DNA of 64,000 bases, from positions 62,001 to 126,000 of the forward strand of contig JASISA010000040.1 in the NCBI GenBank assembly GCA_031771865.1, given 5' to 3'. Numbering within the stretch: the stretch's first letter is position 1; each line of letters opens with the position of its first letter. Below are positions 19,717 through 32,400 of this stretch, one piece after another. This DNA is from Nothophaeocryptopus gaeumannii. Taxonomy: Eukaryota > Ascomycota > Dothideomycetes > Mycosphaerellales > Mycosphaerellaceae. Below the pieces are notes generated by a model. It saw only the letters and a program-made list of their open reading frames with translations, was not told where the DNA came from and did not search any database. Position numbers and translations under genes: made by a program.

Positions 19717-21147
19717 CGCAGGCAGTGATCCCCTCAGCGATGCTTGTGACTAGTCTCTCTGGGACATACCACAAGACGTGTGGGCTTCTCCTTCTCCATT
19801 AGGAGGCTAGGAGGTGCCACCAGCGGCGTCCGAGAGGGCTTTCTGAACAGACGATTCGAGTTCAAGTTAAATCCGCAAGTATGACTGCTAATCCGGATAT
19901 ACCAGTGGATAGGCAGTCTTGGTGTATCGCTTTCATTTTGATGGTATATCGCCGGAGATGGGGAAGAGGGTAGATGGGTGGGAAGATCTGCTCGTCTGCT
20001 GGCAAGCGTGCGCCCGTCGACGAGACTTATGTGCCGGCATCGTGGTGAGCTGTTTCTGTCTGAAGCTGCAGAAGCGCTCGTGTTGCGGCTAGAGCAGCAT
20101 TGCGGCGCGGTGACATGGCAAGGCCCATGTCGACAGGTTGCCAAGCCATACTGACGCCCTTGGCTTGGAGTTACCGAGTCGCTGTTTTGATCTCGTTTCA
20201 GACCGTGTCTTGCGGTTTCTCAGTGCTCGCTATGTATTGTATCGCCAGCAGAGGGTGACGAGCTCATAAAGGGCAGCCTGTGTTCCAGATGTGAAGTGGA
20301 CGCAAATTCTCAACACCAAATTGACGAGTCGACGCGAGACAAGATCTGACAGTATGTCCAAGATACCGGTCGTTGGCTAAGGTATCATACATCGTCTCGT
20401 GTCGCGCAGTCCTTTCATTGTCGAGAAATGGCCAGTGGAAACACTCAAAGCACCAGAGACGAAGGGACGTTAAGCTTCGCACACTTAGAATTTCTCGAAC
20501 CATGCTTCCCTTCTTCCACAGCATCACAAACTCCAGCATGGCCTCTGTTGATATACACCGCTCTTGTCCGGACTCATCCCTCTCTGCATGTTGGAACGTC
20601 ATCGACGTATCACCGCCATTCTGGAAGAGTCCTTCGCTGCCAGATCTAATGGAATCATTGCGGATGGAGCTGCAGTTGATGATCCTCGAGGCCTGGCTGC
20701 GAGATGATCCTCCACGCATCAACTACTATGACCGTCTAACACATCCTCTGTTCGGACGGCTTGACAGTGTCATTATGAGCAAAGAGCACTGGAAATCAAT
20801 TTTTCCATGCAGCGCCTTCGATTTTCAATATGTCATACCATACAATAGCCAACTTGTTTTACCTCCAGCAGCATGATCTGAACTGTGGTCGACATCTACG
20901 ATATCGGATACTGTTGCAGTTTCGTGAAGAAAGAGGATGGGTGGGCAAATGGTACGTGAAGAGCTGGTGCCGCGTCGCCGCTAGACTGGGGTCCGCGTCG
21001 AAGTGCTGCCACCACCACCTCTCCGATGGACGACTGCGGAGACTTCACGAAATTTCTCAATGCTTGCATTTGGGGGATCAGCGGAAGCACGCCAGTGCTG
21101 ATAATCGGGCTGATCCAGCTTTGGGTCTGGTGGGCCGCTAAATGAAG
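19717..21147. other. Intergenic region with uncertain frames
   Basis: Overlapping frames of 136 codons (minus, 19734-20144), 152 codons (minus, 20264-20722) and 167 codons (plus, 20373-20876) occur. The last part of the plus frame (MESLRMELQLMILEAWL onward) looks mildly protein-like but has no recognised motif. No gene model is supported. Confidence 0.35.
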
Positions 21148-22253
21148 CTATGCGGTGTACGATCCGAATATGAGCGCTTTGCCAGATGATTCCATGATCC
21201 TTGTCTGAGCGTCTTCAATGGTCAGGAGCAGATGGCTGGTGCGAACGACGACCTCTGCAGCATGTCAGCTAGTTTATTATCATTTCGCGATACGGTTTTG
21301 AGCGTACCTTCAAGTTCCACGTGATAGCTCACTGGCACCTCAATCTCACTCGAGAACAGTACGGGATTCTGGCGCTGCCACTTCTGCTCTTTCACTCGAA
21401 ATTTGATACCAAAATCATTCGTACTGGTGTTGAGCCATAGGATTGCCGGATCTTTGTGAGGGTCCGAGACATCAGTCACGCTATCGGATCTGGTCTTTCC
21501 AGCAGCTGGTTGATCATCGTGTATTATGCTGACAGTCTCGCCATCGCTCCAGCGCTTACTTTCACATTGCTTGCTGAGCCAGTCTCTCCAGACTCGTATA
21601 GTGCCTTCGCAGACCTTTTGGATGCTGCAAAGAAGACCTCGGGTGTTTTCACGTCTACCAAGATAGGCCAGAGTCTCGAGTTGGGAGAAGAGGAAATGGG
21701 CATCGATTCCTACAGTCCTAGATACGGTATTTCCAGCATCAGCAAGCTTGGCCTTGGCAGCTTCAGCGGTGAAGTACGACCGCGATCCTGGAATGTCTCC
21801 TGCAGGATGAGGACGAGGAAACGTCGTCCAATCTGGCTCCTTGTTCACGGGTCGGAATCGTGTGTACAGCGTTCCCATCTTCTGAACCAGGCCTTCGCGG
21901 CTGTCGCTCTCATGAATAGCTTCATTCAACTCTTGCATGCCACTCGTTCCCAAGGCAGTACACAATACTTTGGACGTTGTCCACTTCGCTGCGGGTGGCC
22001 CGCATTCGAGGTACAATGTATGATCATCGAGACAAGCGGCGATCTGCAAGCGATGGTGGAGCAGGCGAACGATAAGGTTTTGGAAGTGACGACATGTAGG
22101 CGTGAATTGAACGAGCTCTTTAGTGGGAAAGATGCTCAGTACGTTCAACAAGATCTAGGATTGATTAGCCATTGCCTCGTGTAACGATGGAGTTCGACTT
22201 GCCTCGTTTGGGAGGGCAAAGATGCCGCGACGGACCTGCTCGACATCCGCCAT
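21148..22253 (-). CDS. F-box protein with a GC-AG intron
   Basis: Three exons give 334 residues. Exon 1 is 22203-22253. Intron 1 (22155-22202, 48 nt) starts GCAAGT, has a GGCTAATC branch site and ends CCTAG. Exon 2 runs to 21308. Intron 2 (21255-21307, 53 nt) is GT-AG with a GCTGAC branch site. Exon 3 ends at a TAG at 21148. Splicing intron 1 joins FALPNE to ILLNVLSIFPTKEL and creates a complete F-box (about residues 12-50). Splicing intron 2 gives the coherent tail EEVVVRTSHLLLTIEDAQTR. Without the GC-AG splice the F-box is cut by a stop. The body has no recognised repeats. Role as an SCF adaptor is inferred from the family. Confidence 0.78.
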
Positions 22254-22701
22254 GTTTGCAATTGATTATTTAGGATAGTAAGCGTGGTCTGAAGAACAAA
22301 GATCACGACAATACCACCCGTAGATACCTCACTGATAATGCGTCTCGGCGGACTAAGGGATGCCGTTCAGCACGTGATGCTTACTGATGCCATGGCCAAT
22401 CGTCTTTGGTTGTGGTTTCTCGATGCTTCAAAGAGACGATTTCGAGCTGAATATGATGGTTTTGCTCATATACGATGTCGTCGTCGATGCCAAATCAGGC
22501 GAGGAGTCGGCAGTCGGGGCTTGTGATCTCGTGTAAACTTCGCGATGCGGGCTGACCCGCGCTTGACGCGCGAGTCGCGACTGCCTTCACATTGCTTGGA
22601 CCTCAAGGCTCCACCTCACCTCACCTCTTCATATCTGGTGGCCTTCTACCACGACAACACACTCCGCCGGCCTCGACAGTGAAGTGAGAAGACCATACGC
22701 T
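22254..22701. promoter_or_regulatory. Divergent region between F-box gene and ECM11-like gene
   Basis: About 450 bases between two oppositely oriented start codons. No clear core promoter motif is seen. A short direct repeat, CACCTCACCTCACCTC (about 22611-22626), lies close to the ECM11-like start. Confidence 0.35.
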
Positions 22702-24327
22702 ATGGCGCAGGGCTTGGAAAGCTTCGTTCTTAGGCAGAACGGCATTTCGCAGGTGGACGGGACCAACGATGGCAAGCGAGCGGGCACCAAGAAGACGAGT
22801 ATCAAGGTCGAGGATCCAGGTGCCGAGTTCAAAGTTGTGGTCCCCGACGTTGAAGGCCCTGCGAAGAAAAGCAGTCGCGGCAGCAAGATGAAAAATGGCG
22901 ATCATGCTAAACGCACAACAAGGTCGACCTCACATTTGCCTGATGCAACTCGAGATGGGATGTTCGGTACAGACGCTAGTAACGCTGACAGAACATCCAC
23001 GACTGGCAGTAATGTGACTCGCCGCAATTCTGGACATGCTCATGCACAGCAGTCTGCCCAGCATGATCATCACTTCGATGCTCAACAACATGAGGAACGT
23101 CGCTTCGAGGCCGTCGAGGAGAATGGAGCGCGACGCGAAGGTCCAGGCTTTCCTTACGAAGATGGCAGGTCGTACCCCGAGACGACTGACGGGGTGCCAT
23201 CAGTCCAAGACCCGAACGAGGGTCACGGCTCATTTCCTGGACAACAGGCTCGGATTCAGCAGCCACCTGCTGCCTTTCCCACTCGTGGACCTCGAGGCAT
23301 GCCTACCAACATGCAGCAAAGTGGCCCTTTTCACCAGCCAACACAAGCGCAGCAACCCACCCACGCTCAACCTCCAATGCACATCCAGCAAGCTCATGAA
23401 ATCATCGGCGGTGCATCCGGTTTCAGCTTTGCTCTAAGAGACGCGCCGGCACAAACGAACGTACACCGACCCAACCCGCACGCTCAGACTTTTCAGGCGC
23501 CGCCGCAGCAAAAGCAGCAACCATCTCAGCGTCCAGCTTCGCCAGTTGTGCCGCCAAACGACCAGGCTATGCAAACACTGAGGTACACTGGGCCTTCCCA
23601 CGAGCTGCGAAAGCAGGCTGTGGAAAATCAACAGCGCCAGCAGTATCCTCCAGACCCAAGGCCCCCGACTAGAGACCAGCGTGAGCAGGAGCGTTCTCGT
23701 CACCAGAAGGGGGATCATCATCGGCAGAGTCGCGAGCCGGCGCCACCGGCACCACCAGCTGAGCCGCCATCAGAGATGGAGCAAGGAGACGAAGAGTACG
23801 ACGAACACGACATCATTGAGCATCATGCCAACCAAGGCGTAGTGATGGATGGCATACAGGAAGAGGAGCAGGGCGAAGAGGAGAATCCGCTGGACTTCCT
23901 ACCAGATCAGCTCCATACCATGGACTTCGCCAACCTCAAGGCACAGTCATTTGATGAAGATCCGGCCGCGAAAGAGTTCAGGTTTGAAGCTGACCTGCAA
24001 AAGAGGCCCCTGGAGGATAAATTGGCTGCTGTCGTAGGCATTGATCCACGGGACCAAGCCAGCTTTCTGCATTCGCTGAACCTCGACGAGTGGGAAGACG
24101 CTGGCGACTGGTTTGTGAGCCAATTCACCAACATCGTCACCCGCTTCAAAGACGCTCGCAAAGAGAAGCGCAAAGCTGCGCAAGAATTCGAGAGCAAGGT
24201 TGAAGATCGCCACGTGGCAGTCTCCAAGAAGCGAAAGCTCACGCAGACTGCACTGAGCGAGATGAAGGAGAGTGGTGGCAAAGTGCTTCAGGGCAACCCC
24301 CAGAAGAATGGCGGCAAGCGCAAGTGA
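22702..24327 (+). CDS. ECM11: ECM11 C-terminal domain protein
   Basis: A 541-residue protein from the ATG at 22702; another in-frame ATG lies at 22684. The first 370 residues are low-complexity, rich in Gln, His, Pro and charged residues, and probably disordered. The last 130 form the conserved Ecm11 domain: DFLPDQLHTMDFANLKAQSF, then FRFEADLQKRPLEDKLAAV, DEWEDAGDWFVSQFTNIV, and a basic coiled-coil-like ARKEKRKAAQEFESKVEDR segment ending VSKKRKLTQTALSEMKES. In yeast Ecm11 is a SUMOylated synaptonemal complex component with Gmc2. In filamentous fungi the domain is conserved but little studied, so a meiotic role here is inference. It is divergent from the F-box gene at 21148-22253. Confidence 0.8.
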   Translation: MAQGLESFVLRQNGISQVDGTNDGKRAGTKKTSIKVEDPGAEFKVVVPDVEGPAKKSSRGSKMKNGDHAKRTTRSTSHLPDATRDGMFGTDASNADRTSTTGSNVTRRNSGHAHAQQSAQHDHHFDAQQHEERRFEAVEENGARREGPGFPYEDGRSYPETTDGVPSVQDPNEGHGSFPGQQARIQQPPAAFPTRGPRGMPTNMQQSGPFHQPTQAQQPTHAQPPMHIQQAHEIIGGASGFSFALRDAPAQTNVHRPNPHAQTFQAPPQQKQQPSQRPASPVVPPNDQAMQTLRYTGPSHELRKQAVENQQRQQYPPDPRPPTRDQREQERSRHQKGDHHRQSREPAPPAPPAEPPSEMEQGDEEYDEHDIIEHHANQGVVMDGIQEEEQGEEENPLDFLPDQLHTMDFANLKAQSFDEDPAAKEFRFEADLQKRPLEDKLAAVVGIDPRDQASFLHSLNLDEWEDAGDWFVSQFTNIVTRFKDARKEKRKAAQEFESKVEDRHVAVSKKRKLTQTALSEMKESGGKVLQGNPQKNGGKRK

Positions 24328-27300
24328 ACAATTTCGCGACTGTGATGGAAGATGAGTCGATGATTTGCTTTTGACGGACTGTACGAAAATGGACTTAAGG
24401 ACGTGGGCCTCTCAAGCGAGGCGTCGCTGGCTTGAGAGCAATGAATGATGGCTACGATATGCGATGACGTGAAATGATGCATTTGCTGGCGCTCAATACC
24501 CTTGGACTTGCTATGGAAATCTGTAAGTATATGTATATTCGCTCAGCGCGAGATGTATGCCGACACGTTCGGTCATTCGGCACAATGTTTCCATTTGCAC
24601 ATCGTCCACAAATCTACCGGCTCAAGTATTTAACGAGTACGTACCTCCTCACGGCTGCGCCCTCCGAAGAAGCCAAACCGCAATATGCTTATCTCTCCAC
24701 AAATGCACTCCACCATCTGCGATAAAGCCACAAGCGTTAGTGTCACTTTCACAACATGTCACTTGCAGCAAGTACCTATTACGAGTACCTCATACCGCAC
24801 ATGCAAGAAAGACAGAGGCTTCATCCCACGCTTATGCCGTTCTGCGAGATGCGAGATGCAAGACAACAAGCCACATGTGCACCTGCACGACGGAGAACGT
24901 CGGGCTGACTGACGAACAAGGCTGAGCGCATGTGCTTGGAGTGTCACCGCCTATCATGTTTGGGAGGAAGCGAAGAGTGTTGGCAGGTCGCTGGTCATCT
25001 TGCTGGAGCCGAAGTCCAGACTCTGCAGACCGCTCTCACGTGTCGTCTTATCGCTAAGTGATGATGACAGCGTTTATACTTTTTTCTAAGGTTGCGCCTT
25101 ACGATGGAGGTCCTCTGATGAGTCGGGAAAATCTATCCACCGCTATTATCCACATCTGCATCTTCCAAGCTGGTGGCAGTGGGGGCCGGGGAGAGTCGAC
25201 AGGTACGATTCGTTCATCATCGTGCACAGCGCAAAACGTTGAGAATGATCATCATCACTTGCGCGAGCCTGCACCAGCCAAAGGGACAGCTCTCACGACC
25301 ATGGTGACCAGCTAAGCAAGCCTCCATGCATGTTGTTGAGATGCCTACCCAGAGAATTGATTGGCTCCGCGTAGCTTCCCCGGAGACCGTCCGATGAGCA
25401 AAGTCGCGCCCGCGGGGAGATACAGAGGTGATCTGATGTGTCGGGAGAGGACGTACGAGCAGAGAACGATGATGTTGTGCCAGGATCGACAGCAGCACTG
25501 AAGACTGTCTCCATCCTACTAGGCGCGGTGAAACTGGGGGAGTCAAGGGTATACCTCCCCTAGTGTCAAACAGCATCAAGAAATCTGGAGTCGTGCGTGT
25601 GGAGTGCATGCATACCGGTAATCCAAGTGAAGAGTAGTTGATGAAAGAAGCCTCCACGTGCTTTCGAACGCCGACCTCCGATGATACGAGGATCTTGCGC
25701 AGAAAGTCAAGTAGATGGCACGCAATCGCTCAACTTATCAGCCTATCAGTCTCTAACAGGCAATCCGAAAAGGCTTCCCTTCAACTTTCCCTCCACCGTC
25801 CGCTAGGGAAGGAATGTCCGAGGCGGTCATTTTATACTTTGTGGGGAAAGAGCGAGCAATTGATGGAATGTGGAGTCCACAGCACTCTTGCACTCTTGGG
25901 AATCAAGACAATCGTTGCGTTGCAATGCGCCTCCTCAAGATGGGGCCTCACGATAATGATGGAGCCCATGCGTGCGATCAAAGGCTGTTTTCGTGATCGA
26001 ATTAACGGCACGGGGTTAGATGCAGATAGCAAGCTGGCTGCGGACTTTGATTCTCGTTCTGGGTTGATAAGTCCAGCGACTTTCATCCCGTGACGAATTC
26101 TGTGGTACCGGACGACCTGTCTGTGGGTTGTGTAAGGGGCCAAAGTCTTGAAACTTATCGTTTCCAGCCTTTGCAGTCTTGCTAGTCTTAACTTTGAAGC
26201 GTTCCGCAGATACATTCTTTTTTGAAACGTGCTGCTCGAGTTTCGTGTCCGGACGCCGTGAACTCATAGGAAACCAATACAGGCTGATCCCATTCATCAG
26301 CTCGGAGTCTCAATGCTAGCCGCAGAGAACGTGCCAGTCTGACCATCAGCAGAAGCAGGACGCTTCGGGTTAACTCCTCACGGAGACCCATCTTATGGAG
26401 ATGGGAGGCTTCTCCACAGGAAGTGGAATAGACCAGAGTTTTGCGATCGTTCATTTGCCTGCTTCAGGGTCATTATGGTGTTGCCTGACTGAATCTCTTG
26501 GGCGGGCTGCTCGCACCCCCCATTAATCTTGAAGTCTCGTTACTACCACATCTCGATTGGCGCTCGTTGGCATTGTAGGCGATGGGCACCTCATGCATGA
26601 TCCCAGCAAATCTGCCGTGTGCCGCGATCAATGCCTCGTATCTGAATGGCGACACGTGGCCGAACGGAAATGGTACAAAGGCGCGGTCTATCATGTCCTA
26701 GGTAGAGGTTTGCGATCGAGCAGACTCTAAGGCATGCAGGTCTGAAGTGCGAGCTTGCATGCTCTCGAAGGCGGCCATATCCTGATTCCGATCCGCACCC
26801 TACAGTTGGAATCCCACCGACACTCAAAGCCGGTCTAAGGCCGAGCTATTGAATGTAATTGCCCACCTAATGCTCAAGAAGAAGCTTCTCTCCTTGGCAA
26901 TGCACATGTAGGTATGAACACGTAGCACGGCAAATGCACATGTAGGTAAGAACATGGAGCACGGCAAATGCATAGGGGAAAAGCCTGAAATTCGCCAAGT
27001 CGAGCCCACACATTCATCGACAGCGGCCTTGGTATGAACAATCGCGATGTTGTTCCATACCATCTCCAATATGTTCATATCCCGATGAACGACAACACAA
27101 GCAAGCCCGCAGATCAACGCCCTAGATAGCGTGATCGAAGAGACCCGGGGAATTGCGATAGCGAAGAACAACCTGCCCAACAACCAGACCACACGGCGAG
27201 AGGTTTGTCACCGTGGTTATGTCTTCTTCGAGTCACCAATAGCTGCCGTCGTAGTCAGTTTGATGATGGGGTATAGAGTTCTTCAACTCCACACGCTACG

Positions 27301-27859
27301 ACAATCTGGAGCCAGATCTCGCCAGATGGCCGAGCACCCGCGGCTACCATCTTGATATTCGGCTTTGTTGAAGGCATTGCCCGGTATAGCGGTTTAGAGA
27401 GTCAGGTCATTCCCGGGTGAATGGAGTGTATGTGTTAGCTCCAAAGTGGACTGTTGTTCCGTGTGGAGAGCAATTCAGCAGTCTATTCGGTAAGGCTAAT
27501 GGGTAAGTGAAGAGACTCAAGTCACGCGCAAAACCAGAAATCAAACTTGCTTGCCAGTCGTTGTCCCGACCGCTGGTATCATGGGGGCAGCCTTTCAAAC
27601 CCATCGCCATTCTATTCAGAGCAGCCCAGTCAAATCCCAGCTAGTCTTGCGACTGCGCCTTGTTTCTTCGCCACTGTTCGCCGTCCAGTCTATAATCGCT
27701 ATAACTCCTGGCCAAAAGTGAACAATACTAATAACTTCGTTTTCGCATCAATCAATAAAGAGGCCGTGACTGTGCTCTTGCCAAAGCAGAATTCCCAGTA
27801 GTCTATCAGTGCTCGTGCGGTCAACCAGATGCTCCCAACAAGTCAAAATCAACCAGCTT
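24328..27859. other. Gene-poor region
   Basis: About 3.5 kb with no frame showing domain-like sequence, signal peptides or spliced continuations. Frames reach 151 codons at most. It contains one short tandem repeat, listed separately. No transposase, reverse transcriptase or terminal repeats were recognised, so an old relic beyond recognition is only a possibility. The right end is the 3' flank of creA. Confidence 0.45.
26896..26972. repeat. 33/34-bp tandem repeat, 2.3 copies
   Basis: Units at 26896-26928 and 26929-26962 differ at a few positions. Each starts GGCAA(A)TGCACATGTAGGTA and ends AGCAC. A partial third copy, GGCAAATGCA, runs to 26972. Confidence 0.85.
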
Positions 27860-29407
27860 CTATAGTCGCTCCGCAAGGTCGTTGCCTGCCTCGCTCGCTC
27901 GCGTGCTGCTGTGGCCACTGCTCACGCAACTTCCAGGATTCGAGATGTCTTTGATGTCCTTGACCTGATAGCTGATGTCCTTGGAGGCGACCATTGGAAC
28001 TGGTAGTTTCCGTTGTGCGCCATCGCCAGCTTCCATGATCTCACTAATACGCAAGCCACTGTGCTGAGCGGGGACGTACGGCTGCTGACCATCAGCCGAT
28101 GGTTCCACAGGAGCAAGCGCTGGGGGCGGCTGATGTGCTAAGGACAGGTGGTGCAGAGTCGGGAGTTGAACGCCGTTGTGCCAGAATTGGGGCCTTAACC
28201 GCGGCGAGTGAGATGGTGTTGCCAGGGGTGTGTGATCTGGGGTAGGCGATGCAGACGCGTGCGAGAAGGAAGGCGATGGTGGTGCCGTCGATTGCGGAGA
28301 CCCCGGGCGTGATTTCTTCGTCGGTCGGTGATCGTCATCATCGTGAGAATGCGATCTCGACATTGGCTGCGAAGTCGGATTTGATGAGTAATGGTACGAC
28401 GAGAGCGACGGCATGCGCCCAGTGTTGTACGGGTGGTGGTATGGCGTGTGTCGTGTAGGCAGGGAGAGGTGCTGATTCGGTATTTGAGAGTTGTTTTCGC
28501 GCTCGACTTGAGACGCTGCGGTCGCGAGAAGGTTGATGTCCATGGGTCGGTGGAAGTTGCCGCCTTGCGCAGGGCTGATGTCGCCGCTAACATTCCGGGT
28601 GATGTAGGATCCAGGATTGCTCGAGTATGTCGAAGCATACGAATGTGGTGGTGACACATTGGGCGAGCTGAGCTGCGAAGCTGGAGCCGACTGCGGCTTC
28701 TGCTGCATTGCAGGCGGTGGTGCTAGTGGATTCGGAAGTTGAGGAGGCGGTGCTGGCTGTGGCTGCTGTTGAGGTTGCGGTGGTGGTTGAGGCGTCTGTT
28801 GCTGTTGATGCAATTGACTGAGCTGATTGAATTGCGGAATTCCATTGAAGCCGCCGTTCATGCCATTCACCTGCCCGTTCATCTGCCCATTCATGCCGTT
28901 CATTTGATTGAGCTGATTCAACTGTTGCATTTGGTTCATTTGGTTGAGCTGATGTAGCTGATTCAATTGCTGGAGCGCGGCATTGTCGTACATCCCTCCC
29001 TGAATAGCAGCAGCGGCCGCCGCCGCCGCAGCGACATGCTGCTTGTTACCGCGACGGGAGTTGGGATTGTTGTGGATGCGCGAGTGTCGAGTGAGTTCAT
29101 CGGACCGACTGAAGCGTTTCGTGCAACCCGGGAATTGGCACGCGTGTGGCTTTTCGCCGGTATGCGTTCGAATGTGTCTTGTCTGATGCTCCAAACGGTG
29201 GAAGGCCTTATCGCACAGCGGACACTTGTATGGGCGCGGGAGGTCTGGTCGATTCTCGTCGTTGTTTTGCATGGCTACGCCCATAGCCGGCAGCGTCGCA
29301 GCTGAGCCGGCCATGGTTGTCTGCAGCGGTGTTGATGTAGCGCTAGACGATGGTGTCACGAATGATGATGATGGCGGGGGGGCGGAGTGCGAGGTGTCGG
29401 CGGAGGA

Positions 29408-29438
<31 letters not shown>

Positions 29439-29488
29439 GAGGCCGGCTGCTGGGCGTGAGCGTCCAGGTTCAGCAGCTGCGAGAGCAT
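27860..29488 (-). CDS. creA: Carbon catabolite repressor CreA/Mig1-type C2H2 transcription factor
   Basis: A 542-residue protein from the ATG at 29486-29488; the frame stays open 104 codons further up, but that part looks like leader. Two C2H2 fingers lie at about residues 89-109 (YKCPLCDKAFHRLEHQTRH) and 117-139 (HACQFPGCTKRFSRSDELTR), matching the CreA/Mig1 DNA-binding region for GC-rich SYGGRG sites. NNPNSRRGNKQH and a poly-Ala run follow, as in Aspergillus CreA. Special features are an N-terminal Asn run, an 18-codon-scale Leu/Gln/Asn/Met repeat tract at about 171-230, and long Gln/Pro runs. The C-terminal RISEIMEAGDGAQRKLPVP is the usual repression region. It represses genes for alternative carbon sources when glucose is present. 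Confidence 0.93.
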
Positions 29489-32400
29489 GTGAAAGTGGCC
29501 GCCTCGCTTGGCTAGGCGGGCGAAGTTAAAATAGTGGGTGAAATGGTGTGGTGATGCGCAGTGATGCGGCACGACGCGGGATGGCGATGGTGATCCGGGG
29601 CAAGGTCGCCAGGGTGCCGAGCAGAGGTGAGTGAGCTGCGGAAGGTGCGTTGTGATGCAGAGAAGAGAGAGTGATGAGGCAGGGCAGGAGATGACGCTGC
29701 GAAAAGAAGTCGCGACGGCGAAGAGGGAAGGCTCAGGCGCGGCGGTGACGATAGCCAGAAAGTTTCGAACGGAAACTGCAGGAGCGTGGGGAAAGAGCAA
29801 CAGAGGACAGATTGCGGGTCTTGCAGGGGTACGGATTATGCTTCTGGGTAGCGTGTCCGTTGGGTGAATGCCGGCGATGATTTGGTGATCGATGCTGCAC
29901 GTCTGCAGCGATAGGCAGCCCTTGGGAGCCTGCGACGCCTCCTTTCCACTGTTCCTGCGTCTGCGTCAGATTCCGCCCACGCTCTGTCGTGGGCCACACC
30001 ACCTACTTCGTGGAGATGGGGATGGAAGGCTGCCTTTCTTTCTATCTATGGAAAGAGGGAGAGGGGTGGTGGGTGCCGAACGCTCAAGAAGCTGGAGACC
30101 CCAGTGTGGAGGCATCTCGCCCGCCGGCTTCCCTGTGCCGGCAGTGCCGTTTCGTCAATCGCAGAGAGCCAACGCCGGTCAACTCCCACCCTCTGTTCCT
30201 GGACGTCGCGGCAGCCTGCAAGCAGAGACAGGCTGTTTGCGGTCGACCTCTCGCCCGCTGTGTAGGGCTGCGCGGGCGCTGCAAAACCAGCTCAATTTGA
30301 CCGAGATGGCGCGACCAGGATCCACTCGTGTCTTTCGGCCCGCACGAATTCGAATTCTTCGCAGCGTCCGTTCGACGGTCTTCTATCGGCATATTTGCAG
30401 AATACAAAGGCACTTTCGCTTTCGCCGAGCTACGACACCGACCCCGATGCCTGCGCGTCGAAACGCCCTGGTGTTTCTGAGCGAAGTTGTCATGGCCAGT
30501 GAGAGACAGTCTGCCGCGTGTGCGGCCCGATGGTATCACAGGCGGCAAATTTGACAGCGTTTGTTGGCGAGCATCCTGCGACTCGCATGCCAGAGTCATC
30601 CCTCGTGATATCTGAAAGGGGCACCTGAGCGGCTGTCTCATCCCGCAACAGCACTCAACAGGGGCCATAACGACGTTGCGATAAGATGCATCCTCCAACG
30701 CCAAAGCCGCCTCAAATACATGGTCACTATTGACCGCGGCTAGGGATTGTCTGGGCATGATCGAGGGTGCGAGTGAGCCCGGACAATCGAAATCCTTCCG
30801 CCCACGATGAATTGAAGCATCACTCCGGGAGATTCCCCGTCCTCCATGCTGACAACAGGCAAATTCTCCGTGGGGCTAGAGCGAAAGATACCCTGGACTC
30901 TTCCTTGCCTTGTTTTAGCTTACGCAGTCTGTCGGCCATGTCTGTGGATCGGTCATTGAACAAGCCTTTCCGCCTTGAGGTTTGTCCAGTAGATACTCGT
31001 GCTCGTGGTCTGATATCCTTCACCACGAACAATTGTTACCTGGACCAAGGTTCTGGGCCGGCGATCCGACAGGCTCTGCCCGGGCCCCAAGTGTCTCCAC
31101 TGGAGGCGGCCGAGCCGCCGAGCGAGCGTCTTCTCTGTCATCATCAGTCTCTCTCACTCTCACTGCAGACGCCGCCCCATGCATGTTAGATTAATTCGAT
31201 GTACATAGCAATAAGAAGTCAGGGACCAAATGAAGCGAGAAGAAGCCGGCCTGCCGCACGCGCTCGCCTCCATGCACAGAAACATCGGTGCAGCTGAGAG
31301 AAAACGCTATCTGCAACTCGCCGCCTTTTTGTGTGGTGAGTAGTGAAGTGGCTTGTCAGGCAGGCAATCATCTGAGGCTTCTGGAACTCGTGGGGGTTCC
31401 TTAGACCACGAGACTGGGGAGCGCTCAAGTAACGCACAGCAAATCGCCTGATCGGTCTTGATGAGAGAGTCGAAAGCTGACTACGGCTCTGTACGACAGC
31501 ATCAGCTATTCCTCTTCAGCCTCTGTGAGAGCCAAAGCATGGGTTCGCGCTCGAGAGATTGATGTTCATGCTTCATGTGGAGAGTGAGTTTGGGAAGTGC
31601 GGAGGTGACTGGAGAGGGATCTCTTCACGCTTTCGTATTTGTGCCACGCACCAAGCCCACTCTGCACCCACAACCCGTCCTGATGTTTGTTGCATCACGC
31701 GATCTCTCCTTCCACACACCCACTTCGACCCCATCTGATGTTGCCGTGTGATTGCAAGATGCACAGCCGCGGCCGCGGTTGCACGGGGTCGCAACATTGA
31801 ATTCCGTTATCCGCGGTACGAGGAGCACATTGCAGTATCCGACTCGATCCGATATGTGGAGAACAAGAGTGTTGGGACTCCAGCATTCCTTGTAGTGGAT
31901 ACTTCACTGTCCTCCAAAATTTGCATGCACGGCAAAGTCAACGGTACTTGCTGTCAGGTGATTCCGCAATGCGACCGGATAACAATCAAATTTTTGATAT
32001 CTGTCGACATCCAGCCAAGACAGTGCAAGCTCAAGGCGCTGCTTCGGCGTGCTATGCATACGAATTCAACATACTCGCCCCAATCTCACGAGCGCCCGAG
32101 AACATGAATCTGCATACAGCTGTGCGGAGTGGTAATAATTCTGCTCGCCCTGCACCAATGGGTAAGTCGGCCTATCTATAAGGAATTCCACATGCAAGCA
32201 AGGCCTGGATGGACCTTAAGACTTCCTTCTCCTTCCACCCAGCATGTGAAAACGTGAAAACCGCGGGATCGGATCTGGGTCCTCCACACGCCAATCCACA
32301 AACGGCCAGGCACGTTGCCCAAACTTTCGACCATCTCCGAGTTATATCCAGTGCCCACAACGTGCTCGTGGACACTGTGGACTCAGCTGCTGACATCGTC

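Noticed and set aside
20373..20876. 167-codon plus-strand frame
   Set aside because: Only its second half looks ordered, and a minus-strand frame of similar length overlaps it; no family match recognised.
29489..29800. In-frame 104-residue N-terminal extension of CreA
   Set aside because: Low-complexity Pro/Ser/His reading with no resemblance to CreA N-termini; more likely 5' leader.
29892..30758. Overlapping 220- and 224-codon frames upstream of creA
   Set aside because: Both are Arg/Ser-rich, lack domain-like order, and mask each other; no splice-linked extension found.
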